Shown here piece after piece: positions 10,609 to 20,289 of a stretch of DNA of 64,000 nucleotides (position 1 is its first letter; each line of letters begins with the position of its first letter). The notes beneath the pieces were generated by a model that was not told where the DNA came from, searched no databases, and saw only the letters and a program-made list of their open reading frames with translations. Source of the DNA: Acanthosepion esculentum (lineage: Eukaryota; Mollusca; Cephalopoda; Sepiida; Sepiidae); NCBI GenBank assembly GCA_964036315.1, contig OZ038517.1, positions 49,610,916-49,674,915 on the forward strand, given 5' to 3'. The position numbers and the translations under genes were made by a program.

Positions 10609-11897
10609 TTAGGTCATCCCATAAGTTCTGTCCGAATTTTAACTTTTTGTTAAAATGAACAAAATTTAATGAGTATTTTATAAAGTCCAATGGAGCTGAA
10701 CATTATTTTTATGTTTAGATGCATTTAAACTGATCAAATTTTATTTCAGGGAACAATAAAATTAAATTTTGTTTGATTAAAACGCTGCTAACATGGAATT
10801 ACCCAAGAATCATTTGAGGCACATAATGCTTTATGAGTTCAAGAAAGAAAACTCAGCAGTCGAAGCGGCTAGAAACATTCACTCAGTTTATGGAGAGGAA
10901 TGTGTGAATGAAAGAACTTGTAGAAGATGGTTTGCAAAATTCAGAGGTGGAGATTTCACCATTGAAGATGATGATCCAACCGGACGTCCAGTTGAGTTTG
11001 ATGAAAAGCTTCTTGAAGCAGCCCTTGAAGAAAATCCTGCTTTATCAGTTGAGGAATTGGCAGTGGTTCTCAGTTCAAACCATACAACTGTTCATCGTCA
11101 TCTTCAACAACTTGGAAAAGTTCCTAAACTTGGAAAATTGGTGCCTCATGAATTGTCTGTAAACAACCTCAAATCCTGAGTTGACATCTGCTCTTCTCTC
11201 CATTCTCGCCAACTTGTTTCACCTTTTTCGGATAGACTTGTGACTGGCGACGAAAAATGGATCTTTTATCGAAATGTTAAGCGTCGTAGACAGTGGCTTG
11301 GTAAAGGGGAAGGACCCCAGCCACAGCTGAGAAGGGAACTTAATGGCCAAAAGGTTCTTCTTTCAATCTGGTGGGATTGCCAAGGAATAATCCACTTTGA
11401 ATTCTTACCACCTAATGCAACAATTAATGCTCAAATATACTGTCAGCAATTAGAGCGTTTGAACCAAGCTTTGAGGAAAAAAAGATCTGCTCTAGTGAAT
11501 CAAAAACGGGTGATGTTTCATCAGGACAATGTGCGACCACACACAGCAAGGATCACGTCACAAAAGATCAAAGAACTTGGTTGGGAGAAAATTCCTCATC
11601 CACCTTATTCTCCCAACCTTGCTCCTTCAGACTACCATTTGTTTCGTAGCTTACAGAATCATTTGGAAGAAACAGCTTTTGTAATGCAGGAAGAGATTAA
11701 AACTGACATTTGTGAGTTCTTCGAATCAAAGCCAAAATAATTTTACAGTAATGGAATTAGTAAACTTGTTAATAGATGGAAGGAAGTCATAGATAATTAG
11801 GGAAAATACATTGTTGATTGAATCTGTAAGTAAATGTAACATTTGGTCACTTGTTTTCTTTATTCAAAAATCGGACAGAACTTATGGGATGACCTGA
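10609..11897 (+). mobile_element. mariner transposon, 1289 bp, TA target duplication
   Basis: Terminal inverted repeats of ~25 bp (TYAGGTCATCCCATAAG at the left; the complement ends at 11897) are bounded by TA at 10607-10608 and 11898-11899. The element sits inside a LINE tail: the host frame before (LHEFK) and after (QLALT..., GTSFHLLASLI) joins across the insertion. The ends and length are typical of a full-length mariner. The copy is inactive because of stops in the ORF. Confidence 0.92.
10793..11821 (+). pseudogene. mariner transposase, full length, three in-frame stops
   Basis: One frame spans 343 codons from MELPKNHLRH to the terminal TGA, the usual mariner length. Nonsense codons lie at 11177 (TGA, in NNLKS*VDICS, where an Arg codon CGA is expected), 11738 (TAA) and 11798 (TAG). 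There is no frameshift. An N-terminal paired-type HTH region (RTCRRWFAKFRGGDF, then HTTVHRHLQQLG) is followed by the catalytic region: VTGDEKWIFY (first Asp), HQDNVRPHTA (second Asp) and PPYSPNLAPSDYHLF (third Asp), a DD34D arrangement. All catalytic residues are kept, so the copy is fairly young. It is not expressed as a whole protein. Confidence 0.93.
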
Positions 11898-12195
11898 TAG
11901 ATTGGCAACTAGCTCTCACTGTTTTACTGTTCAACTCGCTACCGCTACTACTCTAAGAATTGGTTTTCTCGCACTCCCCACCTGTGGAACTTCCTTCCAT
12001 TTACTTGCATCCCTGATAATGACAATCTCCAAGAATTTAAATGCAATGTCAATTGCTCTCTTCTGTCTTCTTGAACCCTGTTCCATTTTTTTGTCCTTTC
12101 CTCAACCATCCATTTGTTCAGTCTTCTCTTTCACTTTCACTCCCTGTAATCCACCGTGCCTTGCTTGGAGTGAAACGATTAAAAAATAAACAAAA
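11898..12195 (+). pseudogene. LINE tail, 3' part after the mariner
   Basis: The + strand continues the LINE tail: LPTCGTSFHLLASLIMTISKN, then 3' UTR-like sequence ending TGCCTTGCTTGGAGTGAAACG and AAAAAATAAACAAAATAAAA. The same 3' end (CCTTGCTTGGGTTGAAACAC) closes the copy at 17520-18165. Confidence 0.72.
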
Positions 12196-12718
12196 TAAAA
12201 CTTATTACTTACTTACTTACTTAATACATTGTAGATATTTTCCCTGCACAAGATTCACATTAACGCAAATTTATTGCCAGAAAGGAAAAAATAAAAAATG
12301 TCTGGCACCAAGAGAGCTGAAAAAAAAATACTCATAAAAAAATCCCAAAATTCCTGTCTAAAACATTCCTTCCTTTACCATTTTTTACAAATGAAAAAAA
12401 AATCTACCATATCATTAGGGGTGAAGAATATTGCAATGGCAATGAAGACCTGCACATCTCCTGGCCAGGAACTTTAAGTTTGGCCGATTGCCAGGGCCAA
12501 AGAATTTGTCTTTGCAATCATATAGGTGGAATCATCATGCCTTCTTGGCATGCAATAAGAATTGCAGACCAAATAGAAGAAATAATATAACAAAGAAAAC
12601 AATCATTGCCTAGGAAAAAAAGTCAATGGAAATTGGGGTATAAATAGTCATATATATCATTATAGACAGCTTCTAAACACTTTGGCAAACGCCTATTTTT
12701 TTCACCATTTTTATTCTT
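12196..12718. other. No gene; short CTTA microsatellite at ~12207-12222
   Basis: The sequence is AT-rich with several A runs. The frame at 12041-12337 crosses the LINE end and is not credible. Confidence 0.5.
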
Positions 12719-13612
12719 TTAACTTCTCCATTTTCCTTTTTTTTGCTTTTTCTTTTTTCTTGCCTTTTTCTTTTTTCTTGTTGTTTTCTTTTTTCTCACC
12801 TTTTTCTTTTTTCTTGTTGTTTTCTTTTTTCTCGCCTTTTTCTTTTTTCTTGTTGTTTTCTTTTTTCTCGCCTTTTTCTTTTTTCTTGTTGTTTTCTTTT
12901 TTCTCGCCTTTTTCTTTTTTCTCGCCTTTTTCTTTTTTCTTGTTGTTTTCTTTTTTCTCGCCTTTTTCTTTTTTCTTGTTGTTTTCTTTTTTCTCGCCTT
13001 TTTCTTTTTTCTTGTTGTTTTCTTTTTTCTCGCCTTTTTCTTTTTTCTCGCCTTTTTCTTTTTTCTTGTTGTTTTCTTTTTTCTCGCCTTTTTCTTTTTT
13101 CTCACCTTTTTCTTTTTTCTTGTTGTTTTCTTTTTTCTCGCCTTTTTCTTTTTTCTTGTTGTTTTCTTTTTTCTCGCCTTTTTCTTTTTTCTTGTTGTTT
13201 TCTTTTTTCTTGTTGTTTTCTTTTTTCTCACCTTTTTCTTTTTTCTTGTTGTTTTCTTTTTTCTCGCCTTTTTCTTTTTTCTTGTTGTTTTCTTTTTTCT
13301 CGCCTTTTTCTTTTTTCTCACCTTTTTCTTTTTTCTTGTTGTTTTCTTTTTTCTCGCCTTTTTCTTTTTTCTTGTCATTTTCTTTTTTCTTGTTGTTTTC
13401 TTTTTTCTCGCCTTTTTCTTTTTTCTTGTTGTTTTCTTTTTTCTCGCCTTTTTCTTTTTTCTCACCTTTTTCTTTTTTCTTGTTGTTTTCTTTTTTCTCG
13501 CCTTTTTCTTTTTTCTTGTCATTTTCTTTTTTCTCACCTTTTTCTTTTTTCTTGTCATTTTCTTTTTTCTCGCATTTTTCTTTTTTTTTGTCTTTTTCTT
13601 TTTTCTTTGCTT
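12719..13612. repeat. Polypyrimidine minisatellite, 18-bp units, ~48 copies
   Basis: Two 18-bp unit types alternate: one ending CTCGCC or CTCACC and one ending CTTGTTG or CTTGTCAT, each with TTTTTCTTTTTT. The usual order is AB, with occasional AA or BB steps, giving irregular higher-order blocks. The + strand is almost all C/T with few G, so both strands stay open in several frames (FFSPFSFFLLFS; KKEKGEKKENNK). These frames are artefacts of the repeat. Confidence 0.93.
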
Positions 13613-13619
13613 TTACTAT

Positions 13620-13853
13620 TTTTATTCTTTTAATTATTTTTTTACTTTTTATTTCTTGCATTTTTATTTGTTTAATGTTTTTTATACCATTTACATTATT
13701 TGGGCTATTGTCCTCATCTTTGTCGCCATATTACAACATTTCGACTGTTGTATGCTCTGGCCTTCTTCAGGTGGTTTTGAATGTCAAACTGAACCCTTTA
13801 TTTCACTCACTGGGGTAGACTGTTCTACCAATGGATTTATTACCTTTAATAAA
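13620..13853. mobile_element. Penelope-type end-like repeat
   Basis: The part near 13733-13775 (ACAACATTTCGACTGTTG, then TCTGGCCTTCTTCAGG) read on the minus strand has the form CCTGAAGAAGGCC...GTCGAAATGTTG, a pattern common at Penelope-like ends. The segment finishes TGGATTTATTACCTTTA before a TA tract, like 4400-4418. Confidence 0.45.
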
Positions 13854-13974
13854 TATATATATATAGAGAGAGAGAGAGAGAATTTAATATGACAAGAATG
13901 ATAGATATATATATATACATACATACATACGCACACACACACACACATACACACACATATATATATATATACAC
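13854..13974. repeat. TA, GA, CATA and CA microsatellites
   Basis: Short tracts follow one another: TA, GAGA (about 13865-13880), TACA and CACA, ending in TATATATACACATG. They abut a SINE head. Confidence 0.85.
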
Positions 13975-14208
13975 ATGTGGTTGAGTTGTTAGAATGTCCA
14001 CATTCTGACATTGAGATCCAGGTTCGAATCTCACCATGGTCGATTTGTAAGGAAGGAGACTTCCTGATGTTATCGGACTGGAGGGGTTGCTCCCAGTACA
14101 TGGCACCATTGGAAAGTGCCTGAAAACTATACCACAGGTTGACACAAGCCTTGTGAATGAAATTGGTTAGATAGAACCCTATGAGTTACGAACGTTAAAT
14201 AGTCCTTA
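13972..14208 (+). mobile_element. tRNA-derived SINE, third family
   Basis: The A-box-like TGGTTGAGTTGTTAGAATG and B box GGTTCGAATCTC are followed by a tail with AAGGAAGGAGACTTCCTGATG, GGACTGGAGGGG, GGAAAGTGCCTGAAAAC and ACCACAGGTTGAC. A second copy with the same tail is at 35998-36212. The anticodon region is too altered to assign the parent tRNA. Confidence 0.78.
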
Positions 14209-14215
14209 ACTATTG

Positions 14216-14259
14216 TTGTATCAGTTATGAGTTACAAACGTAACTCATAACTGATACAA
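14216..14259. repeat. Perfect 20-bp hairpin, 4-nt loop
   Basis: TTGTATCAGTTATGAGTTAC (14216-14235) and its exact complement (14240-14259) flank AAAC. Pairing extends outward with small interruptions to about 14207-14268. Confidence 0.85.
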
Positions 14260-14379
14260 TAACAGTTAATAAAAAAGAACACGCTACCACCCCAAATAGA
14301 TAAATTAAAAACTGATCCCACCAAAATAATAGTCAGAACAAACCACAACATTCCACCCAAAAATTCAACAAATAGCTTT

Positions 14380-14715
14380 AATCAATGACAAATAAACAAA
14401 TATATAAGATAAAAAATAAAAATGAAAATAAATAAAAACAAGCAAAACAATTTGACCCAAATAAATAAGCAAATAAACGACTTCCGGTAAATGACCGCCA
14501 TAATAGACTACCAGCAATAAGCTATATAAACAAATTTTTACTACGTTAATAAAAAACACCAATCAAAATAAAAAATAAATAAACAAATATATAAGATAAA
14601 AAATAAAAATAAAATTAAAAAAAAAACAAGCAAAATAATTTGACATAAATAAATAAACAAATAAGCGACTTCCGGTAAAAGTAACCGCCAAAATAGACTA
14701 CCCACAATGCACCAC
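14380..14715. repeat. Direct duplication, ~189-bp step
   Basis: The block CAAATATATAAGATAAAAAA through CGACTTCCGGTAA and CCGCCAWAATAGACTACC occurs at 14395-14515 and 14584-14705. It is AT-rich with a rare GC-rich word, ACTTCCGGTAA, in each copy. No ORF is present. Confidence 0.75.
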
Positions 14716-14744
14716 TAACCCTTATATATAAATAGCCGAGAAAA

Positions 14745-14906
14745 ATAACAACACTAGTTGCCTGACGATTGCACTAGCATGAAACAGACTGTCGCCTCTA
14801 AGTGCTGACTTCCATGTCCACTTTTATATTTACACATGCTCTATCTCTGATAATGAGCACTTTATCCCATAAATATAGCACACTTTAAGACTATATTTCT
14901 TCTTAT
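14745..14906 (+). repeat. Dispersed terminal-repeat copy with hammerhead-like core
   Basis: At 14759-14796 the sequence is TGC, CTGACGA, TTGCACTAGCAT, GAAA, CAGACTGTC, GCC. The remainder (CTAAGTGCTGACTTCCATGT, then TGCTCTATCTCTGATAATGAG, TAAATATAGCACAC) matches copies at 30115, 35790 and 61526. Confidence 0.7.
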
Positions 14907-15064
14907 ATATATATATATATATATGATAAAAACAGAATTTTAAGGTATGCTATATTTATTGGTTAAAGTGATCAATATCAGAGATAGAGCATATGTAAAT
15001 TTGCAAGTGGACATTGAAGTCAGCACCAAACAGCGACAGTCTGTTTCATACTTAAACGATTGAA
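14907..15064 (-). repeat. TA tract and an inverted copy of the same dispersed repeat
   Basis: A TA tract (14907-14925) separates the previous copy from an opposite-strand copy (TTTTAAGGTATGCTATATTT, then GATAGAGCATATG, GTGGACATTGAAGTCAGCAC, GACAGTCTGTTTCATAC). The pair forms a large imperfect foldback centred on the TA tract. Confidence 0.7.
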
Positions 15065-15780
15065 GAGTTATCAGGAGGAAAGTAGATAGTGATTGACATT
15101 TTATTTAAACTTTGGAAGACTGAAGTTGACTGGAAAGCATGGAGCCAGAAGAGAGTTCCACAAGCGAGAGGTGTGAGAAAAGAAAAGCAGAGAATTTACA
15201 GCTACATCTAGGCTTTTCAACTGAAAATCGATGAGACCTGCACTTATATTCAAAAAGTCTAGGTACCATAGCAAAGAGCTCATCCAAACAATTACCATGA
15301 AAGTATTTATAGAAAAGGCAAAGAGCGACAACCTTATAGTGGTGGGAAAGTGACTGAAGCTGGGACTAAATGTTTGAGGATCCAAGTTGACTGGGAAGCA
15401 GGAAACTGGAAGAAAGCCACCCGAATGAGAAGTGTGATAGAAGAAACTTTTAACATCGAAGTTATGGTTACATCTAGCCATTTCAACCGTAAAATCTTGC
15501 CACCAATCGAGTACTGCACTTAAATTCATCAAGTCTAGTTACCACAGAAGAAATCTCAATAAAACAATTTCCATCAGAGTATTTATAGAAAAGGCACAGG
15601 ATAGCTATGTGATGAAAGTGACTGAAGCCGAGATGCAATGTCAGGACCAATAACATTGCAGATTCATCTTTGGATTTTATCAAGGATCTCTAAATATATA
15701 ACAGGAACACCAGAGCAGATGTGGCAGCAATATTCAAAGCGTGGATGAATGGTCAACTTTATAAATATCACAGTGATTGA
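15065..15780 (-). pseudogene. Two LINE tail copies in tandem
   Basis: On the minus strand, copy A (about 15330-15780) gives LHEFKCSTRLVARFYG and MARCNHNF plus SFFYHTSHSGGF. Copy B (about 15065-15330) gives SLVPRLFEYKCRSHRFSVEK, SHTSRLWNSLLAPCFPVNF. Both are frameshifted 5'-truncated ends. Confidence 0.72.
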
Positions 15781-16131
15781 AATTTAAATTTTTACTGCTG
15801 ACCATGCATTCTGTCTTCTTGTAGTTGATGCTTAGTCCCTTCTTCTTGCTCTCCTTTGCTACCTTCTTGGTTATTCATACTGAATTCATATTCCATTCAT
15901 ATAGAGATGGTTTGAAAGAAGAACTGATATAAAAAAAATCAATGTATAATAGTAACAGTTCTCTATTTGAGAAATCCATGAATATTTCACTTTTACTTTT
16001 ACGTCATGGCTTCTTTCTTCTTTCACTTCCAAAAATAAAAAAGTTTTGCTAATATAACCTTTTTTTCCATTCACCTTGATACATGCTTGACATTTCCCAA
16101 AAATTTTATTTCTTTTTTTTTTCTGGCAGGC
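15781..16131. other. Unassigned sequence upstream of the candidate microexon
   Basis: There is no domain. It ends in a strong polypyrimidine tract (16108-16128) and CAG, the acceptor of the candidate exon at 16132. A branch-point-like TGCTTGAC lies at about 16086-16093. Confidence 0.5.
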
Positions 16132-16176
16132 GTTCCCGGAAACACAAGAAGGACAAAATCCGATACAAGAAAAGGT
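16132..16176 (+). CDS. Candidate 45-bp microexon of an unidentified host gene
   Basis: A long pyrimidine run ending TTTTCTGGCAG precedes the segment, and AAAAG/GTAAGC follows, both close to consensus splice sites. The 45 bp are GC-richer than the surroundings and divisible by three, so inclusion would not shift frame. All three frames are open. The most striking is RSRKHKKDKIRYKK, a very basic peptide resembling heparin- or nucleic-acid-binding tails; another gives AFPETQEGQNPIQEK. I cannot name the gene. No other convincing exon was found, so it may be an isolated cassette exon or chance. Confidence 0.45.
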
Positions 16177-16409
16177 AAGCATCTTCTCATTTTGTCTTCA
16201 GGTGCTTCCATGATTATCATAGTTGAAGATAAGTGAGAAAGATTTTATTAAAAAATCTGCTTTTTTAAATCTGAACCAATTACAAAGTGGTAAAAAACAC
16301 AAATTAATGCATTTCATACAAAGAGAGATGATGTGAATAATTTTTCTGCAGTTGGATATGGAAAATAACTTGAGATAAAGCGTTGGCAGTATTGTGAAAA
16401 TATCATGAG
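16177..16409. other. No gene seen
   Basis: This is intron-like sequence after the candidate donor, with nothing recognisable. Confidence 0.4.
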
Positions 16410-16690
16410 AAATTGGTAATAAAATAATAATAATAATGAAGAGTGTATAGAGCCAGAGTGTTGGGATAAAAAAGCAACAATAATAAGATGGAATCAAACT
16501 AGTAATAAAATAATAGTAATAATGAAGAGTGTATAGAGCCAGAGTGTTGGGATAAAAAAGCAACAATAATAAGATGGAATAAAACTAGTAATAAAATAAT
16601 AGTAATAATGAAGAATGTATAGAGCCAGAGCATTGGGATAAAAAGCAACAATAATAAGATGGAACAGAATTAGTAATTAATTAGTTTTGG
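16410..16690. repeat. Three tandem ~87-bp units
   Basis: TATAGAGCCAGAGTGTTGGG occurs near 16446, 16533 and 16619 with shared AATAATAAGATGGAAT and AGTAATAAAATAATAGTAAT blocks. Copies one and two are almost identical; the third has drifted slightly. Confidence 0.88.
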
Positions 16691-17519
16691 TAAAAATTTT
16701 AAAAATAAAGACATATGAACAAAGGATATTTATTTATTTTCAGATTTAATGGGGGCTCCTTTTAATTAATTTGAAATAATTTAGAATAATTGAGCCTTTC
16801 TCGTTTCAGTGGGGTTTTAAATCTGTTGGGTCCCTTTAAAACCCGTTGCTTATGAAATAAATTGTATGAGTTCTAAATCATTAAAAATTTTAGTTGAAGT
16901 GTTTCATGTTTCATACCAAAAATGCATCATCTAAAAATTTTTGGCCCAACGAAGGTCGATATGCTGGTTAAATAATCAATCAATCAATCAATCAATCAAC
17001 CTAAAAATTTTTTTTTTTTGCAGATACAGGGTGGGGGTGGGACAATGAATTGGCCCCCAAATTCTATGACACCTGGGTTTTCTTATAACCTAAGTCCACC
17101 TCTTCTTATGTATGTCCTGTTTGTGTTAAATTCTTCTTTGTTTATCATGTTCCTTCAAGATGAAGTTGATCATGCTTCATTACATCATCCTGCCTATTAT
17201 TTCTTTAAATATCTGTAGAGTTTTTTTTCCATCTGTCTTTATTCTCGTTCTGCTGTCTGTCCACACAAGCCCTTTAATTTACACACTGTTTTATTTTTGT
17301 TGCTCTTTTTGCTTTCTGAATGTCCCATGAGTGTTAATTTTTCCAGTCACTCATTCCTCGTATTCAGTTCCAAGAATGCTAAAACAAACAAATCTGGAAT
17401 TTGAGCACAGATGAAGAACCGTTTCAGGTACCTTAGTTGCTGGCTATTTAGAAAAATCGCTGAATATTTAACCCGTCCAGTGAGACTGTTGTGCTACCCT
17501 ATATCCATTGTAGTTTCCT
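16691..17519. other. No gene; AATC tetranucleotide tract ~16974-16999
   Basis: The sequence includes a short ATCA microsatellite and a T9-10 run. The 17018-17218 frame has no recognisable domain. The start of the LINE copy at about 17520 is not sharply defined. Confidence 0.45.
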
Positions 17520-18175
17520 TGGAAATAATATTGTCTGCTGACCAGAGATGGAACGAATACATTGAGTCAATAGCTTTGTCCAGCACAAGGAAAGTTGGCT
17601 CCCTGTGTCACACCAGGAAATTTTTCTCGCCGGAGTCGATCCTTCAAATCTACAAATCAACCATTCACCCTTGCTTGGAGTATTGCTGCCATCGAAAGAT
17701 GGATATGCAGTGTAATTGGCCTTGATCTGGCATCTCATCTGCAGATGCTCTCTCACAGACATGCTGTTGCCTCCCTCTCATTTTTTTACAAATACTTTCA
17801 CGGTAACTGCTTTTTGCTGATTCCCAGACTTCATGAATTTAAGCGTTCAACTAGGCTTTACGTTTCGCTCTCACCCTTTCACTGTTGAAACTGTTAAATC
17901 TAGCCATCTCTTCTACTCCAACAGCTTCATGTTTCGTACTTCTCGTCTGTGGAACTCCCTCCCCATTTCTTGTTTCCCTGATCGCGACAATCTCCAACTA
18001 TTCAAATGTAGTGCCAATCGACGTCACCAGATGCCCCGATCTATCCCCTATCCTTCTCTTCCTCTATGACTTCTCTGTGCTCTCGCTCCAACTCTCTGTG
18101 ACCCCTTGCGTGCTAGTGGCACTCCTGCCTTGCTTGGGTTGAAACACTTAAAAAAAAATAAATAAATAAATAAAA
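17520..18175 (+). pseudogene. LINE RT C-terminus and 3' end, best-preserved + copy
   Basis: The + strand across frameshifts gives SADQRWNEYIESIALSST, RKVGSLCHTRKFFSPESIL, IYKSTIHPCLEYCCH, IERWICSVIGLDLASHLQ, FYKYFHGNC, LHEFKRSTRL, NSFMFRTSRLWNSLPISCF and FKCSANRRHQMP. This order (RT thumb, IYKSTIxPxxEYCCH, then a conserved tail) is typical of a jockey/CR1-like non-LTR retrotransposon. The 3' end is CCTTGCTTGGGTTGAAACAC followed by A-rich AATAAATAAATAAA. It is 5'-truncated and inactive. Confidence 0.82.
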
Positions 18176-18599
18176 GGCATTACTTTCGGAGCACCTCTCG
18201 TATTTTCATTTAATTTTCAGGCTTTTGAGTCGATAGGCACAAACTTTGTAACTAATGCATTTGGCTTCTGGAATAGCTGTTCTTTAGAACTCTTGTTAAA
18301 GGTCAAGTTATAAAATTTGGCATGTCCTTTCACTTTCTGTAAGCTTAAAGCTAGCAACAGAAAATTTCTGGGGAGGGAGGCAGAGGGAACGGAATGGACC
18401 CCGCCCTCCAGTCACTACTAACCTGGATCTCATTCAAAACAGTGGAGCTGTTTCACTCAATGACCTGCTCTTCCTCTTCCAAATGCTCTTCCCCTTTTGT
18501 GAGTATAGAATTTGGGCAGTTTTCACAAGGAAGCCATTGAAGATAAGGAATAGCCAAAAATATTCTATATTTCTGTAATCTAACAAAAGAATTTTTTTA
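18176..18599. other. No gene seen
   Basis: This single-copy-looking stretch has one purine-rich phrase (GGGGAGGGAGGCAGAGGG). No ORF or repeat was recognised. Confidence 0.5.
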
Positions 18600-19690
18600 G
18601 ATGCGATGTCTCTTCAAGGTGTAGGCATGGCTCTCCACAGTTTCCTTTTCTTTATTATCTGTGAATTGCAATGCATTCTTAGGGAAGAGAGTAGAGTCAT
18701 TTTTCCCTTTGCCTTCTCCATGGCTTGGAATTCTGTTTTACTTCTCTCTTTAAGATGTATGTGATCATGGCTCTCCACAGATTCCTTTCATTTATTATCT
18801 GTGAATTGCCATGCCATCTTGGGAAAGATAGTGGAGTGGTTTCTCTTTGCCTTCTCTATGGCTTGGAATTCAGTTTTCCTTCTCCCTTTAGGATATTCAC
18901 GATCATGGCTCTCCACAGTTTCCTTTTCATTCTTATCTGTGAATTGCCATGTATATTTGAGAAAGAGAGTGGAGTGGTTTCCCATTGCCTTCTCCATGGC
19001 TTGGAATTCAGTTTTCCTTCTCCCTTTAGGATATACATGATCTTGGCTCTCCACAGTTTCCTTTTCTTTATTATCTGTGAATTGACATTCCATCTTTGGA
19101 AGGATAGTGGAGTGGTTTCCCATTGCCTTCTCTATGGTTTGGAATTCAGTTTTCCTTCTTCCTATAGGATAGACATAATCATGGCTCTCCACAGTTTCCT
19201 TTTATTTATTATCTGTGAATTGCCATGACTTGGGAAAGATAGGTGAGTGGTTACTCTTTGCCTTCTCCATGACTTCGGTTTTCCTTCTTCCTTTAGGATG
19301 GACGTGATCATGGCTCTCCACAGTTTCCTTTCATTTATTATCTGTGAATTGCCATGCATTCTTATGAAAGTTTCTCTTTGCCTTCTCTATGGCTTGGAAT
19401 TCAGTTTTCCTTCTCAATTTAGGGTCTATGCAATCATAACTCTCCACAGTTTCCTTTTCGTTCTTATCTGTGAATTGCCATGTATATTTGAGAAAGAGAG
19501 TGGAGTGGTTTCTTCTTGCCTTCTCCATGGCTTGGAATTCAGTTTTCCTTCTCCCTTTAGGATATACACGATCATGGCTCTCCACAGATTCCTTTTCTTT
19601 ATTATCTGTGAATTGCCATGTATACTAAGGAAAGATTATGGTGTGGTTTCCCATTATTTTCTCTAGAGTTTTGGAATTCAAAGGTTGGAG
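18600..19690 (-). repeat. Satellite array 3, ~138-bp unit, 8 copies
   Basis: CATGGCTCTCCACAGTTTCC recurs near 18627, 18767, 18905, 19043, 19181, 19310, 19436 and 19574. Steps are about 138-140 bp, with two shortened units of about 126-129 bp. Other unit parts are GTGAATTGCCATG and TTGGAATTCAGTTTTCCTTC. On the minus strand the units encode RKLWRAMIVNILKGEGK, the same motif as arrays 1 and 2, but the rest of the unit differs. A lone degenerate copy (GCATGGCTCACCATAATTTC) lies near 19852. Confidence 0.88.
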
Positions 19691-19739
19691 TGAGTCTTAT
19701 CTTTCTGCAAAGATGGCATTCAATGTATTCTAAGGTCCA

Positions 19740-19820
19740 CCAATAGGGCAACATATGTAAATATAAAAGTGGACACTGAGGTCAACACCAAGTGATGACA
19801 CACTATTAAATACTCCTTGT
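19740..19820 (-). repeat. Short copy of the dispersed terminal repeat
   Basis: ACATATGTAAATATAAAAGT then GGACACTGAGGTCAACACC matches the central part of the repeat seen at 5720, 14990 and 31880. Confidence 0.6.
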
Positions 19821-19904
19821 ATTTGTCCTGTCTCTTCAGAATATTAGCAAGCATGGCTCACCATAATTTCCTTCCTTTTTTTGTTCTCAGTAGCTTTTCA
19901 CCAT

Positions 19905-20225
19905 TGGAGTGGAGTAATGTATAGTAGCTCGGATAGAGGAATCGGAGAGCCGAGTTCAAATTCCAGTCATTACATTCACTTATATGCTAATATCCTTAGG
20001 AAAGGTATGAATCCTTTTCTTCTCCCCGCAACTATGGGTAAATAGCAGGACAGACTGGGTTCTATAGCCTTGGATGGCAATTGGTCTAGGAGAAGGACAA
20101 CGCTGAATTCAAAACCTGCGGAGGGTCGTTTGAAAGAAATGGCAACTTACTGCAGGAAAAAATATGCCCCATCAGTCATGTACATGACCGCTGAAGCGTA
20201 TATCATGCTTTTGCTACAAAAAAAT
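19905..20225 (+). mobile_element. tRNA-Arg-like SINE, alternative-tail subtype
   Basis: The head has a degraded A box (GGAGTGGAGTAATGTATAG) and B box region GAGCCGAGTTCAAATTCCAG. The core TTACATTCACTTATATGC and the body (GGGTAAATAGCAGGACAGAC, CTGCGGAGGGTCGTTTG) match the copy at 55929. After GTCGTTTG it switches to GAAAGAAATGGCAACTTACT and CATGTACATGACCGC, an alternative 3' tail also seen inverted at 53575-53735. Confidence 0.78.
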
Positions 20226-20289
20226 TAAGTTACTTTCTGCTTCTCCTTGCTGTCACTATAACCCATGAGTATTAAATTCTCCAGAAACC

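Noticed and set aside
12682..13818. Open frames of 280-380 codons on both strands
   Set aside because: They read the 18-bp polypyrimidine minisatellite in several frames at once. Openness follows from the unit lacking stops.
18725..19228. 167-codon frame, and the 139-codon frame at 19247-19666
   Set aside because: They are antisense translations of satellite array 3.
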